Position numbers and translations under genes: made by a program. Positions 1 to 8,324 of a stretch of 19,217 nucleotides of DNA are shown piece after piece. This stretch comes from DASPJR01 sp035628505. GTDB taxonomy: Bacteria; Planctomycetota; SZUA-567; H5-PLA8. The stretch is from NCBI GenBank assembly GCA_035628505.1, contig DASPJR010000056.1, forward strand, positions 1 through 19,217, in the 5' to 3' direction. The notes below the pieces were generated by a model. That model worked only from the letters and a program-made list of their open reading frames with translations, was not told the origin of the DNA and ran no database searches. How positions within the stretch are numbered: position 1 is the first letter of the stretch; the number at the start of each line of letters is the position of its first letter.

Positions 1-161
1 TCGACCGCCAGATGAAGGCGCTCGAAGATTTCAACGTCACGGTGACGTACTGCTTTACGCCCGAGCACTGCGGCATCGCACCGCACCATACCAGTCCGCC
101 GAAATCGGTTGCACAGTATGCCGACTTCTGCGCTGAGATGACGCGCCGCTACGGCCGCTGA
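1..161 (+). CDS. C-terminal fragment of a TIM-barrel glycosidase-like protein (5' end outside window)
   Basis: An open frame enters from the left edge (first full codon at base 3) and ends at TGA 159-161, giving 52 residues. The segment contains VTVTYCFTPEHCGIAPHHTS and then YADFCAEMTRRYGR. The pattern of a beta strand, an HHTSPP loop and a helix ending in a 'RRY' motif resembles beta-xylosidase-like TIM-barrel proteins, where this region normally precedes the acid/base strand. The protein nevertheless stops just after the helix. Either this family naturally ends here or the gene is shortened; the window cannot tell. The stop is 4 nt before the next ATG, so the two genes are probably co-transcribed and translationally coupled. 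The family call rests on motif memory from a short fragment. Confidence 0.55.
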   Translation, partial: DRQMKALEDFNVTVTYCFTPEHCGIAPHHTSPPKSVAQYADFCAEMTRRYGR

Positions 162-165
162 ACCC

Positions 166-768
166 ATGATGACTTTTCTGTTGATTCGCCACGGCGCGCA
201 TCTACTCGGCGGCGACAAAATCGCCGGTCGCTCCGATGTCCAGCTCAGCCCGCTCGGACGCGAGCAGGCTGCCGCGACAGCGCGCAGGCTGAAGGACGTG
301 CCGATACGCGCGATTTACTCCAGCCCGGTAATGCGAACACGTGAAAGCGCGGCTCCGCTCTCCGAACTGCTCGGGCTTCCTGTTCAGCTCAGTGACGCGC
401 TCAGCGAAATCGACTACGGCGAATGGTCCGGCCGCACGCTGGACACGCTGCGGCCACTGGCACGCTGGGGGCACTGGAATTCATTCCGCAGCGGCACGCG
501 CGTTCCCAATGGCGAGCTGATGCTTCAGGTTCAAAGCCGCATCGTCCAGGAGATGCTCCGCCTGCGCGAACTTCATGTTAATGAAACCGTTGCGCTTTTC
601 AGCCACGGCGATGTCATCCGCGCAGCACTGGCGTACTTTCTGGGCATTCCGCTCGACATGTTTCAGCGTTTTGAGATCAGCCTCTCTTCGATCAGCGTCG
701 TGGCACTCGGTGATGGCGGACCGTGGGTGCTTGGCGTCAACTGCACGGAAAAGCTTTTGCTGCCGTAG
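166..768 (+). CDS. histidine phosphatase family protein
   Basis: This 200-residue protein has the usual size for a branch-2-like / phosphoglycerate-mutase-type histidine phosphatase. The N-terminal LIRHG box (residues 6-10) carries the phospho-accepting His9. SSPVMRTRESA near residue 52 supplies the conserved arginine, EIDYGEWSG (81-89) the likely proton-donor glutamate, and FSHGDVIRA (146-154) the second catalytic histidine. GRSDVQLSPLG (21-31) is typical of the group that includes CobC-like phosphatases. No signal peptide is visible, so it should be cytoplasmic. There is no clear Shine-Dalgarno; the start lies 4 nt after the upstream stop, and ATG 166 and ATG 169 are equally possible. Its place beside a glycan locus suggests it dephosphorylates a sugar phosphate, but this is inference. 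Its 3' end overlaps the convergent gene by 32 bp. Confidence 0.9.
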   Translation: MMTFLLIRHGAHLLGGDKIAGRSDVQLSPLGREQAAATARRLKDVPIRAIYSSPVMRTRESAAPLSELLGLPVQLSDALSEIDYGEWSGRTLDTLRPLARWGHWNSFRSGTRVPNGELMLQVQSRIVQEMLRLRELHVNETVALFSHGDVIRAALAYFLGIPLDMFQRFEISLSSISVVALGDGGPWVLGVNCTEKLLLP

Positions 769-2548
769 CGGCCTGCTGCAGGCACTGCCGAAGCGCGGTC
801 GAATAGGCGTTTGCAGCAGACTGAAGCCGGCGCGCTTCGTCTTCGTGAGGCCGCATCGACAAGCACATGGAAACTTGCCCGAAACGAAACGCTGCATACG
901 CGGCTTTGTAGAAGAGCATTAATGCAGGTGGCACTTCGCCCACGACACCGACTAACTCGCTCGCGAGCTGCGCTTGTTCTGCTTCCGGCATTTGCCATTC
1001 GATGCCTGCGCCGGCGACATCCCAAAGCAGCGGCTGTGCCCCAACGATCGTGTGGTCCGAGTCGTGGCATTCGGCATCCAGCTTCACCAGTCGGCCAGCA
1101 AGCATCCGCCACTCAAATGGAGCCATGCGGCCATCACCAAAACGCGGGAGCGGCTTTCGGCAAAGCACCCTTTCTGCTGAATCAGATAGCTCTGTGGCGT
1201 GCTCAACGTATTCGCTGCCGAGTCCCTCTTTTGCGTTCACGATCAGCATTGACCGAAGGCGTTCGGTCGAAGCCTGCTGCTCGTCTTTGGATAAAACGGG
1301 CCCGGAAACTTCGATAATGTAACGCCCTATTTCGCTCGTGAGCGCGGTATCGAGCGTTGGAATCTCGCCGCCAATCCATTGTGTGGCGACAAACCCCAGC
1401 GTGGAACCGAGCGGCGCTGGAGTCCATCCCCGGAGCGCCCGGGCCGAGAGCTGTTCAAGAGTTGCCTGAGCACTTGACCGGCCGTCCTCACGCGGCACCA
1501 AACCCGCAAACTTCCATAGTACGGCTGCTCCGGATGTGAGCCGTACTCGATACTTGAGCCGTTCAAACAGCGCACACACTGCCGGCCAGTCTTTTTCGTC
1601 AGAAAATACTGCCTGCCGCCAGGCTCCGCCGCTCAGGTCATCGATGCCTGCAACCTCATTGCCATCGCAAAGCCGCAGCGTTTCAGCGACAAGCTGTTCC
1701 TGCAGTGAATGGCCGCTCCAGCGCAGATCCTCCAGTCGCACACACAGGCGGGGAGTCCGCGACCACCAATGCCGGACTTCATCCGAAGCGGCGGGTCCCG
1801 GCGCACCGCAATGTCCAGGCAGAAAGGTGATGTTTTCCGGGTAAATGCCTGCAGTCGTCAGTGCTTTAGCAACCGCAACAAAAGAGGATCCCGACAGGCC
1901 GGGACCCTCATCGACAATCAAAGCATGTTGCGTTGCGTCAATGCCGGCGCTGCACAAATCAACATGGCGCTGAAAGGGATGACCTGCCGGCCTGACGCAA
2001 ACGCGGCGAACATTCCATCCGGCATTTTCAAGCTCGGCGCTCACAACTGCTGAAAGCGAAGTGCCGATACTTCGAATTCCAAGGACTATGGCGTTGTGCA
2101 GATCGGCAGTGCTATGTTCTGCAGCCCAGAAGCGCGCGGCGTCGCGGTACTGCTCAGGATAGAGCGCATAAAATGCGTAGCCCTCGGGCGTTTTCACACG
2201 CACGCGGGTATGCGAGAGCGCAGCGGAGATCGATTGCGCTTCTGCGAGATACGCGTCGGCACGTTGAATGTAATCTGCAGCTTTTAAAGGATCAGGTTTG
2301 TTAAGATATTGCGAACAGAATGCCTGCGCAAAATGATCCGTTGCAAGAGCGATTGCTTCAAGAAAACGACCAGCGCCCAGATCTGGCTCAAAGGCGTCCT
2401 GCGCAGCCTGCTCAAGCTGGCCGGACTCAATAAGCATTGACCGAACGCTATCGGAAGAATGTTCATCAGCCGCCGCGCATGCCGCTCTCAGCCGGCTCAG
2501 CAGCGTGCCGAAGTTTTCGCTATATGCTGGATCGCCGAAGACAATCAC
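737..2548 (-). CDS. phosphoribosyltransferase-like protein with a probable kinase-like C-terminal domain
   Basis: I place the start at GTG 2548-2546, two bases beyond the upstream gene's TGA (TGATGTG), which gives 603 residues beginning MIVFGDPAYSENFG. The frame remains open to 2734, but that part only shadows the upstream gene. Residues ~155-164 (VLGIRSIGTS) and ~209-223 (ALIVDEGPGLSGSSF) look like the pyrophosphate loop and PRPP-binding loop of type I phosphoribosyltransferases, although the usual acidic pair reads DE. The C-terminal half has features of an aminoglycoside-phosphotransferase-like kinase: WKFAGL (~345-350, lysine of the N-lobe), a hinge-like TQWIGGEIP (~389-397), then KLDAECHDSDH (~489-499) and WDVAGAGIEW (~509-518) in the place of catalytic and metal-binding loops. 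It is the last gene of the operon. The substrate is unknown; the kinase reading is weaker than the transferase reading. Confidence 0.65.
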   Translation of the reverse strand: MIVFGDPAYSENFGTLLSRLRAACAAADEHSSDSVRSMLIESGQLEQAAQDAFEPDLGAGRFLEAIALATDHFAQAFCSQYLNKPDPLKAADYIQRADAYLAEAQSISAALSHTRVRVKTPEGYAFYALYPEQYRDAARFWAAEHSTADLHNAIVLGIRSIGTSLSAVVSAELENAGWNVRRVCVRPAGHPFQRHVDLCSAGIDATQHALIVDEGPGLSGSSFVAVAKALTTAGIYPENITFLPGHCGAPGPAASDEVRHWWSRTPRLCVRLEDLRWSGHSLQEQLVAETLRLCDGNEVAGIDDLSGGAWRQAVFSDEKDWPAVCALFERLKYRVRLTSGAAVLWKFAGLVPREDGRSSAQATLEQLSARALRGWTPAPLGSTLGFVATQWIGGEIPTLDTALTSEIGRYIIEVSGPVLSKDEQQASTERLRSMLIVNAKEGLGSEYVEHATELSDSAERVLCRKPLPRFGDGRMAPFEWRMLAGRLVKLDAECHDSDHTIVGAQPLLWDVAGAGIEWQMPEAEQAQLASELVGVVGEVPPALMLFYKAAYAAFRFGQVSMCLSMRPHEDEARRLQSAANAYSTALRQCLQQAATAAKAFPCS

Positions 2549-2549
2549 A

Positions 2550-4781
2550 TCAGCGCCGCGCGAACGCAGGCGTTCCGGCCAGCGCGGAGAGAAGATACGA
2601 TTCCAGTTCCAGGGCGCGCCGGGCAGCGGTGTGCTCGGCCAGCACGCGTGCTCGAGCGCGTTCACCAATGCGTTCGCGCTCATCTTCCGGCAGTTCGCGC
2701 AGAAGCAGCAGCGCTTCGTCGGTTGTGCGCGCAATCAGAATCTCGTCGCTTGGTTTAAAGAACGAGTCGAGGCCGTCCCAATTATCGCTGATGATCGGCG
2801 TTCCGCAGGCGGCGGCTTCAAACAGCCGAACACTCGGCGAAAACCCGGCCTTCACCATATCGGCGCGCGTGACATTCAGCGTAAAGCGCTGCTGATTATA
2901 GAAGCGCCGATGGTTTGCCGGCGGCAGATGCTGAATGCGCTCAACGTTCTGCGGCCACTGGATCGACGACGGATACTGCGGCCCGGCGACGACCATGCGG
3001 CCATCCGGCCAGCGGCGCGCCGCTTCCATCAGCAAGGTCTCGAGTGTCGGCTGCCGGTCGGCACTGTAGGTTCCGAGGTAACCCAGATCCCAGTTGCGCT
3101 CGCATGATTTGGGAAAATACATTTCCGGATCGACTGAACAATAGAGCGCCAATGCGCGCGGAGCACCCAGTTCCTTCTCGATGCGGCGCAGCGTGGGGCC
3201 GCCTGTGAATGAAAAATAAAGATCGTAGCGAGGCATCAGCGACTGCGAGAGGTACTCGCATGCATTCTGCTCCAGCCGCGCCAGCGTCACTGGCGTATCA
3301 ATGTCATAGAACGCTTTCAGGCCGCGGGCAGTCGCCGTAACCCACTCACCCAGAGCGATGCCCTCCGGAACGTACGAGCCCACGATCACGCAGTCAGCCG
3401 CAGAGATCTGTTTCTCGTAGCGATTCTTCAGTTCATCGAGCGAGGCATAGAGTTCAGTGCGTCCAAACGGCGGCTGAGGCATGTCGCGGTTTTCGGCATA
3501 CCACGGCATGTCGCGCTCCAGGAATAGCACGTCATGCCCGCGCATATGCAGTTCGCGAACCAGCGCGCGATAGGTGGTCGCGTGACCGTTCCCCCACGAG
3601 GATGTAATTGAAAGGCCGAGTATGACGATATTCAGTTTTTGCTGAGCCTTGCCCGTAAGTTCCGGCTCTGGAAGTTCTGGCATGTTCACCGAAACAGAAG
3701 GTGACGCGCTTTGAAGAATTCGCTCAAGCTGTTCGACGCGATGCGCGTAAGTATGTTGAGCCTGCACGCGATTCCACGCGGCATTTCCGATCTCTCGCGC
3801 GCGCTGCGGCGTGAGCGCCTGCAGATGCGCAGCGACTTCCTGCGAGTTATCTGCGACGAGAATCTCACGGCCCGGTTCCAGGAACTGTTCAATGCCCTCC
3901 CACCGATCAGTGATCATGCATGCCGCTGCACCGGCCGCTTCGAAGACTCGCGTCGCGGGAGAGAAGCCGTATCTGGCCATGCTGGCGCGGCTAATATTCA
4001 GGACGGTAAGAGGCGTGCAGTTGAAGGCGTTGTGGTCGCGCGTGTACACGTGCCCGGCATTGCGGACATTCGGCGGTAAAGCCTTGTCGCCCCACCCGCT
4101 TCCGCCGAGCAGAAACGATTTCGACGGCAGCAGCGTTGCAGTCGAAAGAAAGAATTCTTCCACACGTGCTTCGCGGTCAGGCAGGCGGTTGCCGAGAAAA
4201 CCGAGATCGGCGCTGAACTTCTCCTGCGGCGGCACCGGATAATGTGTGCTCGGATCAAGTGCGTTATAGATTGGAACACATTCCCGGGCGCCGAGGTTTT
4301 TATACGCATTCACAACCGGATCGCCGCCGCCGTAGGTGAAAATGAAATCGTAGCGTCCGATGTGAGTGCGGAAGGCGTCCTGCGGATTCTTTTCAACGCG
4401 GTCGAGTGTCGCGGGGGCATCCACGTCCCAGAATGCAACCAGGGCGTTGGGCCGGCGTATTTCCAGCACGGCTCCTTCGAGCAGTTCATCGAAAACGCCC
4501 ACTCCGCTGGCTTTAATAATCAGGTCCGCATCGCGCGCCTGCTCCAGCGCGCGGGTGACACCCGCTTCGCCCTGCCCGGGGTAGACGACAACTTTCGCCC
4601 ATGACGGATCGGGAATATCCCGATGTTCCTGCCGGCCGTACGCATCGGGTTCATAGAAGGTGACGTGGTGACCACGCGCGTGCAAATGGCGGATGATGCC
4701 GCGGTAGTATGTCGCCGCTCCGTTCCAGTAAGCGGAGACGAGACTTGAACCGAAAAACGCGATGTTCAGTCCGCGCTTCAT
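2550..4781 (-). CDS. double CgeB-like glycosyltransferase (two GT-B units in one chain)
   Basis: This 743-residue protein consists of two complete, related glycosyltransferase units. Unit 1 (about 5-356) starts LNIAFFGSSLVSAYWNGAAT and unit 2 (about 383-738) starts LNIVILGLSITSSWGNGHAT. A linker rich in Pro, Ser and Glu (357-382) joins them. The nucleotide-sugar-binding motif of the C-terminal Rossmann half occurs in both: GFSPATRVFEAAGAA (272-286, Glu281) and GFSPSVRLFEAAACG (646-660, Glu655). The fold matches CgeB / Glyco_trans_1_2-type enzymes, which usually have one unit of ~350 residues. It should act in the cytoplasm, adding sugars to a growing glycan. Its ATG overlaps the upstream stop by 4 nt (ATGA), so translation is coupled. 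No frameshift is needed to read through both units. Donor and acceptor cannot be named. Confidence 0.87.
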   Translation of the reverse strand: MKRGLNIAFFGSSLVSAYWNGAATYYRGIIRHLHARGHHVTFYEPDAYGRQEHRDIPDPSWAKVVVYPGQGEAGVTRALEQARDADLIIKASGVGVFDELLEGAVLEIRRPNALVAFWDVDAPATLDRVEKNPQDAFRTHIGRYDFIFTYGGGDPVVNAYKNLGARECVPIYNALDPSTHYPVPPQEKFSADLGFLGNRLPDREARVEEFFLSTATLLPSKSFLLGGSGWGDKALPPNVRNAGHVYTRDHNAFNCTPLTVLNISRASMARYGFSPATRVFEAAGAAACMITDRWEGIEQFLEPGREILVADNSQEVAAHLQALTPQRAREIGNAAWNRVQAQHTYAHRVEQLERILQSASPSVSVNMPELPEPELTGKAQQKLNIVILGLSITSSWGNGHATTYRALVRELHMRGHDVLFLERDMPWYAENRDMPQPPFGRTELYASLDELKNRYEKQISAADCVIVGSYVPEGIALGEWVTATARGLKAFYDIDTPVTLARLEQNACEYLSQSLMPRYDLYFSFTGGPTLRRIEKELGAPRALALYCSVDPEMYFPKSCERNWDLGYLGTYSADRQPTLETLLMEAARRWPDGRMVVAGPQYPSSIQWPQNVERIQHLPPANHRRFYNQQRFTLNVTRADMVKAGFSPSVRLFEAAACGTPIISDNWDGLDSFFKPSDEILIARTTDEALLLLRELPEDERERIGERARARVLAEHTAARRALELESYLLSALAGTPAFARR

Positions 4782-5908
4782 GCTGCCACCCCCTTTGTGC
4801 TGATGTTGTCCATGCTGGAGCGCACCTCGTCGTAGATGCGCAGGAGTTCATCGGTGCGAATCGCGCAGCTGTGTCGCCGCAGAATTGTCTGCCGCCCGTG
4901 CACAGCCAGGCGCTCAGCCAGTGCCGCATCGTTGAGAACCGCCGAAAGCTGCTGTTTCATCTCCGCGCCGTTCGCGGCCGTGAGATAATCCTCACCAGCG
5001 GTGAAGAGTCCTTCGCTGTCCGACCAGGGCGCGCTCACGAGCGGGATGCCGCAGGCCAGCGCTTCGAAAGGACGTATTGTGGGAATGCCCGGCAGCGAGG
5101 AAGCATACGGTCGCCGCGGAACGTGGACTGTCACCTTAAAGCGCGCGAAGACGTCTGGCACGCGATGGTTCGCCAGCCAGCCGCCGTACTCGATGCCGGC
5201 CTCGGCCATGGCCATAATCGCATGCGAGGGATAGCGCACGCCGTACACGCGCGCGCGCAAGCCGAGTTCCTTCACCGGCCGCAGCAGAAATTCGTGCAGT
5301 TCCGCGCTGCGTTCGCCATCGCCCCAGTTGCCAATCCAGACCAGATCGCCTTCTTTAGCGACGCTGCGTTCCGCAGGCTTGAAGACGCGCGTATCCGCCG
5401 CTTCGTGCCAGACCCAGGCGCGTCGTGTCCAGCCGGATTCCAGATAGATGTCGCGGATGACCTTTCCGAACGCCAGCACGCCGCTGTAGTTTCGCAGTTC
5501 GTAATCGGCCATGCTCTCGCGCTCAGTGATGGAGCGATGATGCGTGTCGTGAAACAGCAGCACGTAATTTCCGATGGTCCGCCGGTGATCGCCGATGCGC
5601 CGCACCAGATCGTGCGGATTCCACTCATGAACGATCACCATATCCGCGCCGTTCAACGCCGAGCAGAGATCCAACGTCTTCGGGTCGTAGCGAATACTGT
5701 CCAGCTGCGGGTACGCCTGACGGAACTGGTCAATGGGATCATGCCCATGATCGAGGAGCAGATGCTTCAGGCTCCAGGAATCTTCCGGCTCGTAAACGGC
5801 TACGTCGTGTCCGCGTGCAATCAGCTCCGTGACAATCCCACGCAGGAAATGCGCATTGCCATGATTCCAATCCGACACCAGCGAGTGATAAAACATCACG
5901 ATTCGCAC
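4778..5908 (-). CDS. CgeB-like glycosyltransferase
   Basis: This 376-residue protein is a third CgeB-like unit in the operon. It opens with IVMFYHSLVSDWNHGNAHFL, a Rossmann strand and the same Trp-Asn-His/Gly-Asn pattern seen in the double enzyme. The nucleotide-sugar-binding region is at 272-296 (PTIRPFEALACGIPLVS, Glu282). The start is GTG 5908-5906, chosen because AAGGAG sits 6 nt upstream, the clearest ribosome binding site inside the operon; the gap to the upstream gene is only 20 bp. The C-terminus ends in a short Ser/Asn/Lys tail that overlaps the next ATG. It probably transfers one sugar of the oligosaccharide, and the substrate cannot be read from sequence. Confidence 0.88.
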   Translation of the reverse strand: MRIVMFYHSLVSDWNHGNAHFLRGIVTELIARGHDVAVYEPEDSWSLKHLLLDHGHDPIDQFRQAYPQLDSIRYDPKTLDLCSALNGADMVIVHEWNPHDLVRRIGDHRRTIGNYVLLFHDTHHRSITERESMADYELRNYSGVLAFGKVIRDIYLESGWTRRAWVWHEAADTRVFKPAERSVAKEGDLVWIGNWGDGERSAELHEFLLRPVKELGLRARVYGVRYPSHAIMAMAEAGIEYGGWLANHRVPDVFARFKVTVHVPRRPYASSLPGIPTIRPFEALACGIPLVSAPWSDSEGLFTAGEDYLTAANGAEMKQQLSAVLNDAALAERLAVHGRQTILRRHSCAIRTDELLRIYDEVRSSMDNISTKGVAA

Positions 5909-5928
5909 GGGGTTCTCCTTGTATTTTG

Positions 5929-7035
5929 TCAGGCGGCGCTGGCCATGCCGCTGAGCATCTGGCAGTAGGCGCTGAAATACTGCTCGGCCATTTTCTCAGG
6001 CGAAAACGCGCGGGCGCGCTCGGCCGCTTGTGCGCCCAGTAACTTGCGACGCGGCTCGTCGTCGATCAGTTTCCGAAGTGCGCGGCGCAGTTCCTGCGAA
6101 TCGTCCGCCGGCACAAAAACCGCAGCGCCGTTCCAGTTCTCGCGCAAACTCGGAATATTTCCGAGCACCAGCGCGCATTCCGAAAGTGCAGCTTCCAGCA
6201 CGGCAAGCCCGAAGGGCTCGTAACGCGCTGGATGCGCGTAGATCGCTGCGCGCGACAGGCGCTCGGCAACCGCGGTTCCGCTTAACCGGCCCAGCAACTG
6301 AACATTTTCGAGTGTTGTCCGAGCACCGTTGGGATCGCGTTCCTCGCCAGCGATGAGGACCGGCCATTGCAGTCCGGGAGCGGCGCGGTCCAGCGCGGCA
6401 ATGTTCTTAGCCTGATCCCACACGCGGCCGGCAGCGAACACGAACGGTTCTTTTGCGGCTGCCGCAAACATGCGCGGATCGCGCGCATTGGCGATAACGC
6501 CTGAGTTTTCAAACGGACCGTAATCACTGGCCAGGCTGTCGAGCATCGTCTGTGTCGGCGCGATGACGCGGCTCGACAGGCGCAGCCCAGCGGCAACTGC
6601 TTTTTTGTATTGCGACCACGTCGCCGGCGCTTCGCTCTTGAAGACCGCGCGCCACCAGGAGAGCACACACGAGTGCCCCACCGTGAGCACCGGCGCCTCG
6701 AACGGCAGCACGCCATGTACAAAACCGTTCAGGTGAATGACGTCGGGTGAAAAAAGCTTTTCAATTTTCAGCAGCCATTCAGCCGCGGCCGCTACGTCGG
6801 CCCACGGGTCTTCCATCCATTCGAGCTTGTACGAACTCTCAAAAAGCTGAACATTTTCAAAGCGGCGCGCCTGTTCGCGTAAATCGCTGCTCAGCGGCCG
6901 ACCCATGGTCGCGAGCGCCACTTCAACGCCATGCCGCTCAAGCGCGGCGATCAATTCCGTCGCATACGACCACACGCCGCCGAGCGCATCGACGGTCATG
7001 AGAACACGCAGTCGCTCTTTGCCGCCAGGCATCAT
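5929..7035 (-). CDS. GT4-type glycosyltransferase
   Basis: This 368-residue GT-B enzyme has an N-terminal half that begins RVLMTVDALGGVWSYATELI, with the glycine-rich loop of retaining GT4 enzymes. The C-terminal half carries AAGRVWDQAKN (201-211, Arg204 and Lys210, phosphate-binding) and the EX7E motif EPFGLAVLE (Glu273 to Glu281). These are the usual marks of a retaining transferase using a nucleotide-sugar donor. There is no membrane segment. The ATG shares one base with the TGA of the upstream radical SAM gene (TGATG), so it is translated from the same message; a second ATG directly follows and either may be used. Differences from the CgeB-like neighbours suggest a different linkage in the same glycan, which is inference. 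Confidence 0.9.
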   Translation of the reverse strand: MMPGGKERLRVLMTVDALGGVWSYATELIAALERHGVEVALATMGRPLSSDLREQARRFENVQLFESSYKLEWMEDPWADVAAAAEWLLKIEKLFSPDVIHLNGFVHGVLPFEAPVLTVGHSCVLSWWRAVFKSEAPATWSQYKKAVAAGLRLSSRVIAPTQTMLDSLASDYGPFENSGVIANARDPRMFAAAAKEPFVFAAGRVWDQAKNIAALDRAAPGLQWPVLIAGEERDPNGARTTLENVQLLGRLSGTAVAERLSRAAIYAHPARYEPFGLAVLEAALSECALVLGNIPSLRENWNGAAVFVPADDSQELRRALRKLIDDEPRRKLLGAQAAERARAFSPEKMAEQYFSAYCQMLSGMASAA

Positions 7036-8324
7036 CAGGCGCTTCGTTCCAGTTGTGTGAGCGGCAACGGCCGCTCGTCTTGAATGTCACTGAAGCTGGA
7101 AAACAGGTTCAGGTAGAAATCGTGTGCACGCTCCCACGCGCGATCGTCGGGAATTCCCCAGCGCTGCGTGTAATCCGGCGAACCCGGATACGGAAAGAGC
7201 GGCACCGGCTTGTTAGCCCACACGCCATTCTTCAGAAGATTCTGCCGCCACGCTTCAATCTCCTGCGGCTGATCCAGCTTCGACTCGAGGAGATTGGCCT
7301 GAACGAACGGCACGTGTTTTTTGGCGTGAATCAGCCGCGCGGCAAGCTCATCAGTGCTTAAGCGGCACTTCTTGTCGAGAATCTCACGGCCTTCTTCGCT
7401 AATGCTTTCAACTCCGGCCTCGATCGAAACGCAGCCCGCACGGCCGAGCAGTTCGAGCATTTCGAAGCTCCAGAGATCGATACGCATCTGTACGCCGAAC
7501 TTGATCTTTCGATCCACCAGCGCCAACAGCAGGTCCCGGTCGGGCATGAATATTTCATCGATGAAATAAACGTATTCGATTCCCTGTGCGATCAGGGCAT
7601 CGAGCTCTTCAAGCACCGTCGCCAGCGGCCGCTTGCGGTATTCGTTGCGGAAATTGTCCTTCGCGCAGAACGTGCAGTGATAGGGACAGCCGCGCGAAAC
7701 TTCCATCTCCGCGCCAGGCCCGGACGGCTTGGCTTCGAAGCGGTGATGATGATGCGCATGCCTGTGAACGCTTGTCTCCGGCCAGTGCAGCGCCGGAAGC
7801 GTTTTCATGTTCGATGCGTGCATGCCGCCGTGCACCCGAACGGCGTCGCCTTCCGGCCAGGCGACCGATTTCACGCTCTTCCAGTCGCAAGGTTCAAGCG
7901 TTGAAAGCTGCGCTAGCACTTCCTCGCATTCGCCGAGTACCGCGAGGTCAACCTTCAGCTTTCGCAGCGTTGCGGCGGGCGTTGTGGAAGCGTGTGGCCC
8001 GACGGCGATCCATGTTCCGCCCGCATCACGCAACGCCGCAAGCGTTTCCTGCGGCACGCGCAGTTCGGGCGGAGCACAGCGCCAGAAAAGATAACTGGGG
8101 GCTGTGGTGATTACGCTGAAATCCGGTGCAAAGCGGCTCAGTTCCGCGCGCATCAGGTCATTCGACAATCCGTCGAGCTGGCCGTCGAGCAGCAGAACAT
8201 CGTGCCCGTTCTGCTCGAGCAGCGCTTTGGAATACTGCAATTCAAGCGGCAGATGCGCCTCGCGGCAGCCGAAGTAAATGCTGCCCTCAAAGCTCCAGCA
8301 CGGATTGATCAGCGCCCATTTCAT
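7035..8324 (-). CDS. B12-binding-domain radical SAM protein
   Basis: This 429-residue protein has a Rossmann-like N-terminal domain (about 1-170) of the cobalamin-binding type, followed by a radical SAM core. The cluster motif is GCPYHCTFC (Cys213, Cys217, Cys220, the canonical CX3CX2C) for a [4Fe-4S] cluster that cleaves S-adenosylmethionine. YVYFIDEIFMPDR and SIEAGVESISEEGRE are typical later strands of the barrel. The cobalamin domain has no obvious DXHXXG motif, so B12, if bound, would be base-off without a protein histidine ligand. A histidine-rich stretch (HRHAHHHH, 187-194) lies just before the core. From memory it fits the TIGRFAMs family B12_rSAM_oligo of 'rhizo-twelve' loci. It overlaps both neighbours (4 nt and 1 nt). 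A methylation or rearrangement of a sugar intermediate is plausible, but the reaction is unknown. Confidence 0.9.
   Translation of the reverse strand: MKWALINPCWSFEGSIYFGCREAHLPLELQYSKALLEQNGHDVLLLDGQLDGLSNDLMRAELSRFAPDFSVITTAPSYLFWRCAPPELRVPQETLAALRDAGGTWIAVGPHASTTPAATLRKLKVDLAVLGECEEVLAQLSTLEPCDWKSVKSVAWPEGDAVRVHGGMHASNMKTLPALHWPETSVHRHAHHHHRFEAKPSGPGAEMEVSRGCPYHCTFCAKDNFRNEYRKRPLATVLEELDALIAQGIEYVYFIDEIFMPDRDLLLALVDRKIKFGVQMRIDLWSFEMLELLGRAGCVSIEAGVESISEEGREILDKKCRLSTDELAARLIHAKKHVPFVQANLLESKLDQPQEIEAWRQNLLKNGVWANKPVPLFPYPGSPDYTQRWGIPDDRAWERAHDFYLNLFSSFSDIQDERPLPLTQLERSA

Noticed and set aside
2549..2734. N-terminal extension of the phosphoribosyltransferase-like gene (open frame to 2734)
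   Set aside because: It lies entirely within the last codons of the double glycosyltransferase in another frame, with Cys/Trp-rich non-protein-like composition; GTG 2548 sits right at the upstream stop and begins a normal-looking Rossmann-type strand.
4709..5968. 419-codon open frame on the + strand
   Set aside because: Antisense to the CgeB-like glycosyltransferase, rich in Arg, His and Ala with no recognisable motif; a shadow caused by GC-rich codon bias.
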